The notes below the pieces were generated by a model. That model had not been told where the DNA came from. It did not search any database and worked only from the letters and a program-made list of their open reading frames with translations. From Sphingobium amiense (GTDB taxonomy: Bacteria; Pseudomonadota; Alphaproteobacteria; Sphingomonadales; Sphingomonadaceae): a stretch of DNA of 64,000 nucleotides. The stretch is taken from positions 3,491,001 through 3,555,000 of the forward strand of contig NZ_AP018664.1 of NCBI RefSeq assembly GCF_003967075.1, read 5' to 3'. Below, one piece after another: positions 23,962-33,654 of this stretch. The translations under genes were made by a program, and so were the position numbers. Numbering within the stretch: position 1 is the first letter of the stretch; each line of letters begins with the position of its first letter.

Positions 23962-26109
23962 ATGACCGTCGAGACCCTGACCCCGCCCCCGGCGGACGCC
24001 GCCGCCGCCCTGCCGCTCGACCGCCTGCTGCGGCCCCGCTCGGTCGTCATCGTCGGCGCGTCCGACAAGCCCGGTGCGCTGGGCGCGTCGGTGCTCGCCA
24101 ATCTGTTGCGCAACGGTTTTGCAGGTGACATTCACCTCATCAACCCCAAGCGGGCGGAGATTGGCGGGCGACGCTGCCTCCCTTCGGTCGAATCGCTGCC
24201 CCAGGGCGTCGATGCCGCCGTGCTCGCCATTCCGCGCGTCGCAGTGCTCGATGCGGTCAGGGCGCTGGCGGAGCGCGGCGTCGGAGCGGCGGTCATCTTC
24301 TCCGCCGGGTTCGCCGAAGGGGGCGAGGAGGGTCTGGCCGAGCAGCGGGAGATCGCACGCATCGCCGGTCGGGCGAACATGGTGGTCGAAGGGCCGAATT
24401 GCCTTGGCATGACGAACTTCATCGACCGCGTGCCGCTGACCTTCGTGGAAACCGACGCGAGGCCGCTCGGCAACCGCAAGGGCATCGGCATCGTGTCGCA
24501 GAGCGGCGCGATGGCCTGCGTCCTTTCGACCACGCTCGCCAGCCGAGACCTTGGCCTCTCTTTCTCCGTCTCCACCGGCAATGAAGCGGCGAGCGGGGTC
24601 GAGGATTATGTCGATTATCTGATCGCGGACGCCTCCACCCGCGTCATAGCCATGATCGTCGAGCAGTTTCGCAAACCCGCCCGCTTCCTTGCCGCCGCCC
24701 GCCGCGCGCGCGAAGCGGGCAAGACCATCGTCCTCCTCCACCCCGGCAAGTCGAGCGCCGCGCGCGAATCCGCCGCGACGCACACCGGAGCGATGGCGGG
24801 CGACTATCAGCTCATGCGCGCCAAGGTGCAGCGGGCGGGCGTCATTTTCGCCGAAACGCTGGAGGAACTGGGCGACATTGCGGAGATCGCGCTGCGCTGC
24901 CCGGCCATCCCCGCAGGCGGCGTCGCGGTGCTCGGCGAGTCCGGCGCGTTCAAGGCGCTGACGCTCGACCTGTGCGAAGCGCTCGATCTCGACCTGCCGC
25001 CTGTGGATGACGCCAGCGCGCCTGCCCTGCGCGCGGCGCTGCCCGATTTCGTCAGCGTCTCCAATCCGCTCGACCTGACGGCGCAGGGGCTGGTCGATCC
25101 AGACCTCTATTATCGCACGCTCGCCGCCCTGTTTGGCGACGACCGTTTCGGCGCGATCGTCGCGGGCATCATCCAGACCGATCCGGTGACGGTCGGCATC
25201 AAGCTGCCCCCCATATTGCGCGCGGTGGACGATCTTCATCCTCCAAAGCCGCTGATCTTCGCAGGACTCGACGAAGGTGCGCCGGTGTCGGACAGTGATC
25301 TGGCGCAATTGCGCCAGCGCGGCATTCCCTATTTCCCCTCGACCGAACGCGCCTTTCGCGCTCTCAAGCGCCTCAACGATCATGCGCGTCGCGATTTCAG
25401 CGAAGATGCCGCCGCGCCCCTCCCGGCTCCCGGCCTGCCGTCCGAAGGCGGCGTCGTTCCGGAATATCGCGCCAAGCAGATCCTCGCCCCGCTCGGCATT
25501 CCGTTCCCGAAGGGCGCATTCTGCACCGGCATCGACGAAGCCCTCGCCGCCGCCGAAGCGGTGGGCTACCCCGTCGCTCTCAAAGCGCAGTCCGCCGATT
25601 TGAGCCACAAGAGCGATGCGGGCGGCGTGATCCTGAACCTGCGAGACGCGGACGAACTGCGCGCGGGCTGGGATCGCCTCTTCGCCAATGTCGCCGCCCA
25701 TGACGCATCCATCCGTCTCGACGGCGCCCTGCTCGAAGCCATGGGGGAGCGCGGCGTCGAACTCATCATCGGGGCGAAGAGCGACCCCGACTGGGGGCCG
25801 GTCATTCTCGCGGGCTTCGGCGGCGTGACGGCGGAAATCCTTCAGGACGTCCGCCTGCTGACCCCCGACCTGCCGCTGCCGCAGATCGTTGCGGAACTCC
25901 ACAGGCTGAAGCAGGCGGTGCTGCTGCGCGGGTTTCGCGGCGCCCCGGCGCTCGATGTGGAAGCGGTGGCGCGGATCATCGCCACCCTCGGCCGAGTCCT
26001 GCTCGCCGAGCCGTCCATTCGGGAGATCGACCTCAATCCGGTGATCGTCTATCCCGAGGGTAGGGGAGCTGTCGCGCTCGACGCGCTGATGCTGACGGCA
26101 GCCCGATAA
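23962..26109 (+). CDS. ferA: Feruloyl-CoA synthetase, ADP-forming type (FerA)
   Basis: 715 aa from ATG 23962. Domain order: CoA-binding Rossmann (RPRSVVIVGASDKPGALGASVL, about 25-120), succinyl-CoA-ligase-like flavodoxin domains with the conserved His of ESAATHTGAMAGD (near 277), and a C-terminal ATP-grasp (EYRAKQILAPLGIPFPKG... about 500-715). This is the NDP-forming acyl-CoA synthetase architecture of sphingomonad FerA rather than the AMP-forming Fcs of pseudomonads. It activates ferulate, p-coumarate and related acids. Nineteen bases after ferB. Confidence 0.92.
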   Translation: MTVETLTPPPADAAAALPLDRLLRPRSVVIVGASDKPGALGASVLANLLRNGFAGDIHLINPKRAEIGGRRCLPSVESLPQGVDAAVLAIPRVAVLDAVRALAERGVGAAVIFSAGFAEGGEEGLAEQREIARIAGRANMVVEGPNCLGMTNFIDRVPLTFVETDARPLGNRKGIGIVSQSGAMACVLSTTLASRDLGLSFSVSTGNEAASGVEDYVDYLIADASTRVIAMIVEQFRKPARFLAAARRAREAGKTIVLLHPGKSSAARESAATHTGAMAGDYQLMRAKVQRAGVIFAETLEELGDIAEIALRCPAIPAGGVAVLGESGAFKALTLDLCEALDLDLPPVDDASAPALRAALPDFVSVSNPLDLTAQGLVDPDLYYRTLAALFGDDRFGAIVAGIIQTDPVTVGIKLPPILRAVDDLHPPKPLIFAGLDEGAPVSDSDLAQLRQRGIPYFPSTERAFRALKRLNDHARRDFSEDAAAPLPAPGLPSEGGVVPEYRAKQILAPLGIPFPKGAFCTGIDEALAAAEAVGYPVALKAQSADLSHKSDAGGVILNLRDADELRAGWDRLFANVAAHDASIRLDGALLEAMGERGVELIIGAKSDPDWGPVILAGFGGVTAEILQDVRLLTPDLPLPQIVAELHRLKQAVLLRGFRGAPALDVEAVARIIATLGRVLLAEPSIREIDLNPVIVYPEGRGAVALDALMLTAAR

Positions 26110-26124
26110 AAAGAGGGAGCGGAT

Positions 26125-26685
26125 ATGGGAAGGGATCTCGACCGGCGGCGCGTGATTACAGCCGTTCCCGCTATCGCGCTGGCTTCGGGCGCGACCGGCC
26201 TCCATGCCGCAGAGCCTGTCTCGCTCCCGGTGCCACCGCTCACCTTCGCCATGCGGCTGCACGTGCTGATCGGCGCGCCGCGGGAACTGGGCATGGTGGA
26301 CGGCGTGCGCAAGCGCATCATCCCCATCACCGGCGGCACGGTCGACGGCCCCCGCCTTACCGGCAAGATACTGCCCGGCGGTGCGGACTGGCAGTCGATC
26401 CGGGCGGACGGAACCGCCGACATCCTCGCCCGCTATGCCATCGAAGCGAGCGACGGCACGATCATCTCTATCACCAACCCCGGTTATCGCCATGGCCCCG
26501 CCGCCGTGCTGGCGCGTATCGCGGCGGGCGAGGCAGTCGATCCGGCGCTCTATTATTTCCGCGCAGCCCCGCGGTTCGAGGTGGCGGGAGACGGTCCGCA
26601 CGCATGGCTGGGCAAGACGATATTCCTGTGCAGCGCGGCGCGTTACAAGGATCATGTCCGCCTCGACATCTTCGAGGTGGGCTAG
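26125..26685 (+). CDS. DUF3237-family protein with Tat-like leader
   Basis: 186 aa. The N-terminus DRRRVITAVPAIALASGATGLHAAE looks like a twin-arginine or Sec signal, followed by a DUF3237-type beta-barrel domain (LTFAMRLHVLIGAPRELG... GRRIIPITGG-like block... YRHGPAAVLARI... LYYFRAAPRFE). DUF3237 members recur near aromatic catabolism genes, but their function is unknown. Fifteen bases after ferA, GAGGGAGCGG upstream; export to the periplasm is inferred. Confidence 0.8.
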   Translation: MGRDLDRRRVITAVPAIALASGATGLHAAEPVSLPVPPLTFAMRLHVLIGAPRELGMVDGVRKRIIPITGGTVDGPRLTGKILPGGADWQSIRADGTADILARYAIEASDGTIISITNPGYRHGPAAVLARIAAGEAVDPALYYFRAAPRFEVAGDGPHAWLGKTIFLCSAARYKDHVRLDIFEVG

Positions 26686-26702
26686 AAAAAAGAGAGAGGG
26701 CG

Positions 26703-28007
26703 ATGGAGCAAGGCACCGACATCAAGAGCCGCTGGGACGAAGCGCCGATGGGGCGGCTCCAGATCGCGGCCATCGCGCTCTGCGTGCTGCTGAACGCGCT
26801 CGACGGGTTTGACGTTCTGGCGATCAGCTTCGCCTCGCCGGGCATCGCGGCGGAATGGGGCATCGACCGCAAGGCGCTGGGCCTCGTCCTTTCGATGGAA
26901 CTGATCGGCATGGCGGGCGGGTCGGTCGCGCTCGGCGCGGTCGCGGACCGGATCGGGCGGCGGCCCACCATCATCGCCTGCCTCGCCATCATGGCAGCGG
27001 GTATGGCCGCCGCGACGCAGGCGCATGACGTCGTGTCGCTTTCCGTCATCCGCCTGCTCACCGGAATCGGTATCGGCGGAATGCTCGCCTGCACCAACGC
27101 GATGGTCGCGGAGCTGGCCAACGCCCGCGCGCGCAGCCTTGCGGTCGCGATCATGGCGGCGGGCTATCCGGCGGGCGCGATCCTGGGCGGCTCCGTCGCC
27201 TCGCACCTGCTGGTCGCGGGAGGGTGGCGCGACGTCTTCCTGTTCGGCGCGATCGTCACCGGGCTGGTCCTGCCGCTGGCGCTGTGGCTGCTGCCCGAAT
27301 CCATCGGCTTCCTGCTGACGAAACGACCGCCCGATGCGCTGCCCCGGATCAATCGCATCCTTGAGCGTATGGGGAAGGCTCCCGCCGACGCGCTGCCGCC
27401 TGCCGATCCGGTGGCCCCGCAACCGTCGCTGTCCGCACTGTTCGCGCCCGATCTCGCGCGGACGACGGTGCTGCTGACCATCGCCTATTTCTGCCACATC
27501 ATGACCTTCTACTTCATCATCAAATGGGTGCCCAAGATCGTGGTCGACATGGGCTTTGCGCCCTCGCAGGCGGGCGGCGTCCTTGTCTGGGCCAATGTCG
27601 GCGGGCTGCTCGGCGCTCTGCTGCTGAGCGCGCTGAGCTGGCGGATGCCGGTGCGGGCGCTGGTGATCGGAGCCATGGTCGCATCCACGGTGACGGTGAC
27701 GCTGTTCGGTCAGGCGCAGACGACGCTCTCGGGTCTCGCGCTCGTCGCCGCGGCGGCGGGCTTCTGCACCAACGCGGCGGTCGTCGGCATCTACGCCCTC
27801 GTCGCCCAGTCCTTCCCGCCGTCGGTGCGCGCGGGAGGGACCGGCATCGTCATCGGCGTCGGGCGCGGGGGCGCGGCGCTCGGACCCATCGTCGCAGGGC
27901 TGCTCTTTTCGCTGGGCTTCGGCCTTTCGGTCGTCGCCATCGGCATGGCGTTCGGCTCGCTGATCGGGGCGCTGCTGCTTTTGATGCTGAGGCCGCGTCC
28001 CGCCTGA
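26703..28007 (+). CDS. MFS transporter, aromatic acid:H+ symporter (AAHS) type
   Basis: 434 aa from ATG 26703. PcaK-like features: LLNALDGFDVLAISFASPGIAAEWG in TM1, GAVADRIGRRPT (motif A) near 80, and a second motif-A-like region after TM7. The DGFD motif in TM1 is typical for aromatic acid symporters. In the fer operon it probably imports hydroxycinnamates or 4-hydroxybenzoate across the inner membrane. Confidence 0.9.
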   Translation: MEQGTDIKSRWDEAPMGRLQIAAIALCVLLNALDGFDVLAISFASPGIAAEWGIDRKALGLVLSMELIGMAGGSVALGAVADRIGRRPTIIACLAIMAAGMAAATQAHDVVSLSVIRLLTGIGIGGMLACTNAMVAELANARARSLAVAIMAAGYPAGAILGGSVASHLLVAGGWRDVFLFGAIVTGLVLPLALWLLPESIGFLLTKRPPDALPRINRILERMGKAPADALPPADPVAPQPSLSALFAPDLARTTVLLTIAYFCHIMTFYFIIKWVPKIVVDMGFAPSQAGGVLVWANVGGLLGALLLSALSWRMPVRALVIGAMVASTVTVTLFGQAQTTLSGLALVAAAAGFCTNAAVVGIYALVAQSFPPSVRAGGTGIVIGVGRGGAALGPIVAGLLFSLGFGLSVVAIGMAFGSLIGALLLLMLRPRPA

Positions 28008-28050
28008 CTTGCCGCAGAAGCCGCGCGGGTGCATGGATGGACGATCCATC

Positions 28051-28932
28051 ATGCCCGCAACGCCCGTCCCCAGCTTCTATCTCTACGGCGAACCGCAGCG
28101 CGGCGTGGCCGAAGGCTTCGTCCATGTCGAAAGCCTCGACGACCGCTCGCGCCCGAGCGAATGGACGATCCGCCCGCATGTGCATCGCGATCTTAACCAC
28201 ATCATCCTGATCGCGGAGGGCGGCGGCGCGATGCAGGCCGAAGCCGCGCAGGTGCGGTTCGACGCGCCTTGCCTGCTGCTGATTCCGGCGGGCATCGTCC
28301 ACGGTTTCGACTGGCACCGGGAATCGCGCGGCCATGTCGCCACCATCGCCGAGCCATATCTGCGCCATCTGACCAGCCGGGATGCCGATCTCGCGCCCCT
28401 GTTCGCGCAGGCCCGCGCCGTTCCCATCCCCGCTGAGGATCGCGAACAGGCCGAGGCTCTGATCCTCGCCATGGCGCGCGAGCTGGGCTGGGCCGGTCCC
28501 GGCCAGCGCGCGGCGGTGGAGGCGGCGTGGCTTTCGCTCATGGTGCTGGCGCTGCGCCACGCTTCTCTCGCCACCGCGCCCCCACGCGGATCGGCGCGGC
28601 AGGCGGTTCTCGTCGCCCGCCTGCGTGAGCGGATCGAAGAGCATTTCCGCGCGCGTGAGCCGGTGAACAGTCTGGCGCGCGCGCTCGGCGCCAGCCCCAC
28701 TGCGCTGCGGCAGGCCTGCGCGCGCGTTGCAGGCAGTTCCCCCGCACAGATGCTGGACGACCGCGCTCTGCTCGAAGCGCGCCGCCTGCTCCTCTATTCC
28801 GAAATGTCGGTGGCGCAGATCGCCTATGCGGTGGGGTTCGACGACCCGGCCTATTTCTCGCGCTTCTTCGCCCGCCATGTGGGGCAGCCGCCCACCGCTT
28901 TCCGCCGCGCCCGCGTGTCCGCCGCGCCATGA
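28051..28932 (+). CDS. AraC family regulator, PobR/PobC-like
   Basis: 293 aa from ATG 28051; an in-frame ATG at 28033 is an alternative. N-terminal cupin domain (FYLYGEPQ..., HVHRDLNHIILIAEGGG, LLIPAGIVHGFDW) and C-terminal double HTH (LARALGASPTALRQACARVAGSSPAQMLDDRALLEARRLLLYSEMSVAQIAYAVGFDDPAYFSRFFARHVG). The FYLYGEP start and length resemble AraC-type activators of pobA that sense 4-hydroxybenzoate. It is 10 kb from pobA but in the gene group that produces 4-hydroxybenzoate. Confidence 0.87.
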   Translation: MPATPVPSFYLYGEPQRGVAEGFVHVESLDDRSRPSEWTIRPHVHRDLNHIILIAEGGGAMQAEAAQVRFDAPCLLLIPAGIVHGFDWHRESRGHVATIAEPYLRHLTSRDADLAPLFAQARAVPIPAEDREQAEALILAMARELGWAGPGQRAAVEAAWLSLMVLALRHASLATAPPRGSARQAVLVARLRERIEEHFRAREPVNSLARALGASPTALRQACARVAGSSPAQMLDDRALLEARRLLLYSEMSVAQIAYAVGFDDPAYFSRFFARHVGQPPTAFRRARVSAAP

Positions 28933-29132
28933 GCGAAGATTCGCCCATCCGCCGCATTCTCGGGCGTCTGAACTCGCCGTCCGACAATGTCGTCGCGCGC
29001 GCCCGGCGCATGGTGGAGCGCGAAGTTCCGCCCGAACGGCGCGGGCCGGGTTGGGACCGGCACTGGCGCGAGCTGGAGGCCTATCTTGACCTGCCGGGCC
29101 ACTGGTCGGCAAGGGACGACGATGACGCGTGA
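28929..29132 (+). CDS. Small hypothetical protein (67 aa)
   Basis: The ATG overlaps the AraC stop (ATGA) and the stop overlaps the next small gene. The sequence is charged and helical (NSPSDNVVARARRMVEREVP, then a Trp-containing WDRHWRELEAYLD). No known family recognised. Tight coupling on both sides supports that it is translated. Confidence 0.5.
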   Translation: MSEDSPIRRILGRLNSPSDNVVARARRMVEREVPPERRGPGWDRHWRELEAYLDLPGHWSARDDDDA

Positions 29133-29349
29133 CCGGATGACCGACCTGCTCGTCGCGCGGCTGCTGCGCGACCATGGCAAGAGCAAGCATCACTGGCGCA
29201 GGGCGATCGGCGACCTGCGGCTCTACAGCCGCGATACCCATGCGCATTGCAACTGGAACGCGACGCCGACCGGCAGCGTGCGCGACGTGGCGCTGATCGA
29301 AGCGCTGCTCGACGACCTGCGTATGGCGCATCCCATATTGTCGGCATGA
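29122..29349 (+). CDS. Small hypothetical protein (75 aa)
   Basis: Starts at ATG 29122, overlapping the preceding small gene by 11 bases. Contains RDHGKSKHHWRRAIGDLRLYSRDTHAHCNWNATPTGSVRDVALIEALLDDLR, rich in His and Trp in the centre. No recognised family. Last gene before the terminator that faces ligC. Confidence 0.5.
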   Translation: MTRDRMTDLLVARLLRDHGKSKHHWRRAIGDLRLYSRDTHAHCNWNATPTGSVRDVALIEALLDDLRMAHPILSA

Positions 29350-29386
29350 AAAAAGGGGCGCAGCCGTCTGCGACGGCCACGCCCCT
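29349..29386 (-). terminator. Rho-independent terminator of the lig minus-strand operon
   Basis: Outer stem AGGGGCG (29354-29360) with CGCCCCT (29380-29386), inner stem GCCGT (29363-29367) with ACGGC (29373-29377). On the minus strand the hairpin is followed by TTTTTT, so it terminates transcription coming from ligC. Confidence 0.88.
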
Positions 29387-29409
29387 CCTGCGACCCCGAA
29401 GGGAAGAGA

Positions 29410-30348
29410 TCAGATAAGCTGCGTTTCCAGTTCGCCCAGCACGCGATAGCAGTCGAACACCTTGGCGACGCTGCTGTTGGGTTCACGGCCTTCGCGGATG
29501 GCGCTCACAAATTCGCGGTCCTGCAATTCGATGCCGTTGTTCGACACCGCCACGCCGGTGAGGTCGATCGGCTCTTCCTTGCCGTTCACCAGATCGTCGT
29601 AGCGCGCGATATAGGTCGCGCTGTCGCCGATATAGCGGAAGAATGTGCCGAGCGGCCCGTCATTGTTGAAGGATAGCGACAGGGTGCAGATCGCGCCCGT
29701 CTCGCTCTTCAACTGGATCGACATGTCCATCGCGATGCCGAGTTCCGGGTGGATCGGCCCCTGCATCGCGTGCGCGGCGACGATCTTCCCGGCCTGATAG
29801 GCGAAGAGGTCGACGGTGTGCGCGGCATGATGCCACAGGAGATGGTCCGTCCAGCTCCGCGGTTCGCCCTTGGCATTGATGTTCCTGCGGCGGAAGAAAT
29901 AGGTCTGCACATCCATCTGCTGCACGTTGAACTCGCCCGCCGCGATGCGGTTGTGGACGAACTGGTGCGAGGGATTGAAGCGGCGGGTATGGCCGACCAT
30001 GCAGGTCAGGCCTGTTTCCTTCTGCTTCGCCAGCACCGCCTGCGCATCGGCCCAGCTATCGGCGAGGGGGATTTCCACCTCGACATGCTTGCCAGCGTTC
30101 ATGCAGGCGATGGCCTGCGCCGCGTGCATCTGCGTGGGCGTGCAGAGGATCACCGCGTCGACATCGTCGCGGGCCAGCGTTTCGTCGAGGTCGGTCGTCA
30201 CATGGCCGATGCCATATTTCTCGGCGACCTTCTTCGTCGGTTCCAGTTCGCGCCCAACGATCGAGGTGACGGTGACGCCGTCGATATTCTCGAGGCCGTC
30301 GAGATGCTTTTCGCCGAACGCGCCCGCGCCTGCCAGGGCAATACGCAT
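29410..30348 (-). CDS. ligC: 4-Carboxy-2-hydroxymuconate-6-semialdehyde dehydrogenase (LigC)
   Basis: 312 aa Gfo/Idh/MocA-type protein. NADP site GAGAFGEKH at residues 7-15; CTPTQMHAAQAIACMNAGKHVEVEIPLADS; FFRRRNINAKGEPRSWTDHLLWHHAAHTVDLF contains the characteristic His/Asp cluster. Oxidises the ring-cleavage semialdehyde (as hemiacetal) to 2-pyrone-4,6-dicarboxylate. Last gene of the ligJ-A-B-C unit, 22 bases after ligB. Confidence 0.95.
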   Translation of the reverse strand: MRIALAGAGAFGEKHLDGLENIDGVTVTSIVGRELEPTKKVAEKYGIGHVTTDLDETLARDDVDAVILCTPTQMHAAQAIACMNAGKHVEVEIPLADSWADAQAVLAKQKETGLTCMVGHTRRFNPSHQFVHNRIAAGEFNVQQMDVQTYFFRRRNINAKGEPRSWTDHLLWHHAAHTVDLFAYQAGKIVAAHAMQGPIHPELGIAMDMSIQLKSETGAICTLSLSFNNDGPLGTFFRYIGDSATYIARYDDLVNGKEEPIDLTGVAVSNNGIELQDREFVSAIREGREPNSSVAKVFDCYRVLGELETQLI

Positions 30349-30370
30349 GAATCTGCTCCTTTATTTCGCT

Positions 30371-31682
<1,312 letters not shown>

Positions 31683-31686
<4 letters not shown>

Positions 31687-32708
31687 AGTCCCCTCTCCTT
31701 CAGTTTTGCGTCGAGGCGCGGAAAGACGCGGCGAGCGTTGCCCTCGAAAATGGCGTGCCGTTCCGCGTCGCTGATCTCCAGCGCGTCGACATAGCGTTTG
31801 GTGTCGTCGAAATAATGGCCGGTGGTGGGGTCGATCCCCCGCACCGCGCCGACCATTTCCGATCCGAACAATATGTTCTTGTTATCGATCACGTCCGCCA
31901 GCAGGTCGACGCCCGGCTGGTGATAGACGCAGGTGTCGAAGAAGATGTTGTTCATGAGATGCCGGTCCAGGCTCGGCTTCTTCAGCATGTCGGCAAGGCC
32001 GCGATAGCGCCCCCAATGATAGGGCACCGCCCCGCCGCCATGCGGAATGATGAAGCGTAGCGTGGGAAAATCGCCGAACAGGTCGCCTTCGAGCAGTTGC
32101 ATGAACGCGACCGTGTCCGCCGCGATATAATAGCCGCCGGTGGCGTGCATCGCAGGATTGCAGCTTCCCGACACATGGATCATCGCCGGCACGTCCAGCT
32201 CGACCATTTTCTCGTAAAAGGGATACCAGTAACGGTCGGTCAGCGGCGGATGGGTGAAATGCCCGCCGCCCGGATCGGGATTGAGGTTACAGCCGATGAA
32301 GCCCAGCTCGGTGACGCACCGCTCCAGCTCGGCGATGCTGTTCGCCATGTCCGCTTTGGGCGACTGGGGCAGCATGCACACGCCAGCGAAAGTTTCGGGG
32401 AACATCACGACGACCCGTGCGATAAGGTCGTTGCAGCGCATCGCCCATTGCTTCGCCACGCCCTCGTCTCCGACATGGGGCGCCATGGTCGATGCGCGCG
32501 GGGAAAAGATGGTGAGGTCCGCGCCCCGTTCCCTGATGAGGCGCAACTGGTTCGCCTCGATCGTCTCGCGGATCTCGTCGTCGCTGATGTCGGGATAGGG
32601 CGGGCAGGGGGTGCCGGCCTTATATGCCGCCTTCTGCTCTTCGCGCCACGCATCATGCCCCTTGGGCAGGACCGTATAATGGCCGTGGCAATCTATAATC
32701 AGGCTCAT
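31683..32708 (-). CDS. ligJ: 4-Oxalomesaconate hydratase (LigJ)
   Basis: 341 aa amidohydrolase-superfamily protein. Metal motif IDCHGHYT at residues 5-12, HVSGSCNPAMHATGGYY near 175, and FIIPHGGGAVPYHWGRYRGL near 220 are typical of LigJ. Hydrates 4-oxalomesaconate to 4-carboxy-4-hydroxy-2-oxoadipate, the LigK substrate. Starts inside the stop of the DUF1932 gene (ATGA) and overlaps ligA. Confidence 0.94.
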
Positions 32709-33595
32709 GGCTGCTCCGCCCCTTCGTGTTCCCGCATGCCGCCCGCGATGTCCGCGAGCTTTGCCGCCAGCCCGGCGGGCGGCGTCCTGTGTCCCATGGC
32801 CCCGATCGCCCGCTGCCGCTCGACCGTGCCCCGCGTCATGACCGAGCCGGTGCCGAGGCCATCGAGCGTGCGCACCGCTTCCTCCATCTCGGCCGCGCGG
32901 CGCAGGCCGTGCACCATCATCCGGTCGAGATTATAGTCGGCGCGCTCGTGCCACGGCCGCGCCTTCTCGCTGGCGTCGAGCGAGGCGAGCACTTCGTCGA
33001 GCACGTCGGCCTGCCGCGCAGCGATGACGCATTCTGCCGTCAGCGCCTCCACGCCCTTGACCATCACCGACCGGATCATCTTGATGGAGGATGCGCGGCC
33101 AACGGCGTCTCCTACGATGCGGCTGTTGCCGAATCCCAATGCGCCGAGCCGCGCCTTCGCCGCTTCCGCCCGCGCGCCGCTCAGCAGCAGCGGGACGGTG
33201 AGCCGCGCAGGATCGACGGGGGCCATGATCGCGACGTCGACATAATGGCCGCCTGCCGCTTCGATGGCCTGCGCGGCGGCCTGCTTGGTCTGCGGCGCAA
33301 CGCTGTTGCCGTCGCAATAAAGCGTGCCGGGCCGAAGATGCCGCGCGGCTTGCCGTGCGACGATCAGCGCCTGATCGGCTGTCACCAGCGACAGGATCAG
33401 CGGCGCGCGCGCGATCTCCGTCAGAGCGTCAGCGCGCGCCACGCCTGCCTCGTCCATTGCCGAGCGCATCGCGGCATCGGGCAGAAGAATGTCGAACGCA
33501 CAGGCGCGCCGACGCCAGTCTCCGGCCCGCGCGAAAGTCGATCCAGCTTCGCCGAATCCGATGAGGCCGATGTCCTGCTCCATGGCGGGAGACAT
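32705..33595 (-). CDS. NAD(P)-binding DUF1932-type dehydrogenase heading the lig operon
   Basis: 296 aa (or 292 from the Met at residue 5). N-terminal Rossmann motif IGLIGFGEAGSTFARA and the 6-phosphogluconate-dehydrogenase-like block LYCDGNSVAPQTKQAAAQAIEAAGGHYVDVAIMAPV; the C-terminal helical part resembles DUF1932. Family members reduce or oxidise beta-hydroxy acids. It is first in the unit with ligJ-A-B-C, so it may act on a pathway intermediate or shunt product; it is not one of the required lig steps. Confidence 0.82.
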   Translation of the reverse strand: MSPAMEQDIGLIGFGEAGSTFARAGDWRRRACAFDILLPDAAMRSAMDEAGVARADALTEIARAPLILSLVTADQALIVARQAARHLRPGTLYCDGNSVAPQTKQAAAQAIEAAGGHYVDVAIMAPVDPARLTVPLLLSGARAEAAKARLGALGFGNSRIVGDAVGRASSIKMIRSVMVKGVEALTAECVIAARQADVLDEVLASLDASEKARPWHERADYNLDRMMVHGLRRAAEMEEAVRTLDGLGTGSVMTRGTVERQRAIGAMGHRTPPAGLAAKLADIAGGMREHEGAEQP

Positions 33596-33632
33596 GCGGG
33601 AAGGCCGCCGCGCAGGCCAATCGAATCCCGAA

Positions 33633-33654
33633 CGGCCCCATAAATTTTTACGAA
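33633..33654 (-). promoter_or_regulatory. Candidate LigR site upstream of the ligJABC unit
   Basis: Minus strand TTCGTAAAAATTTATGG followed by GGCCG, an imperfect dyad (CGTAAA-AA-TTTATG). It overlaps the last two codons of the LysR gene and lies 38 bases before the DUF1932 start. The same arrangement occurs upstream of ligK. Inference. Confidence 0.45.

Noticed and set aside
23878..26655. A 925-codon minus frame across ferA and the DUF3237 gene
   Set aside because: It is the antisense of well-recognised genes and has no motif.
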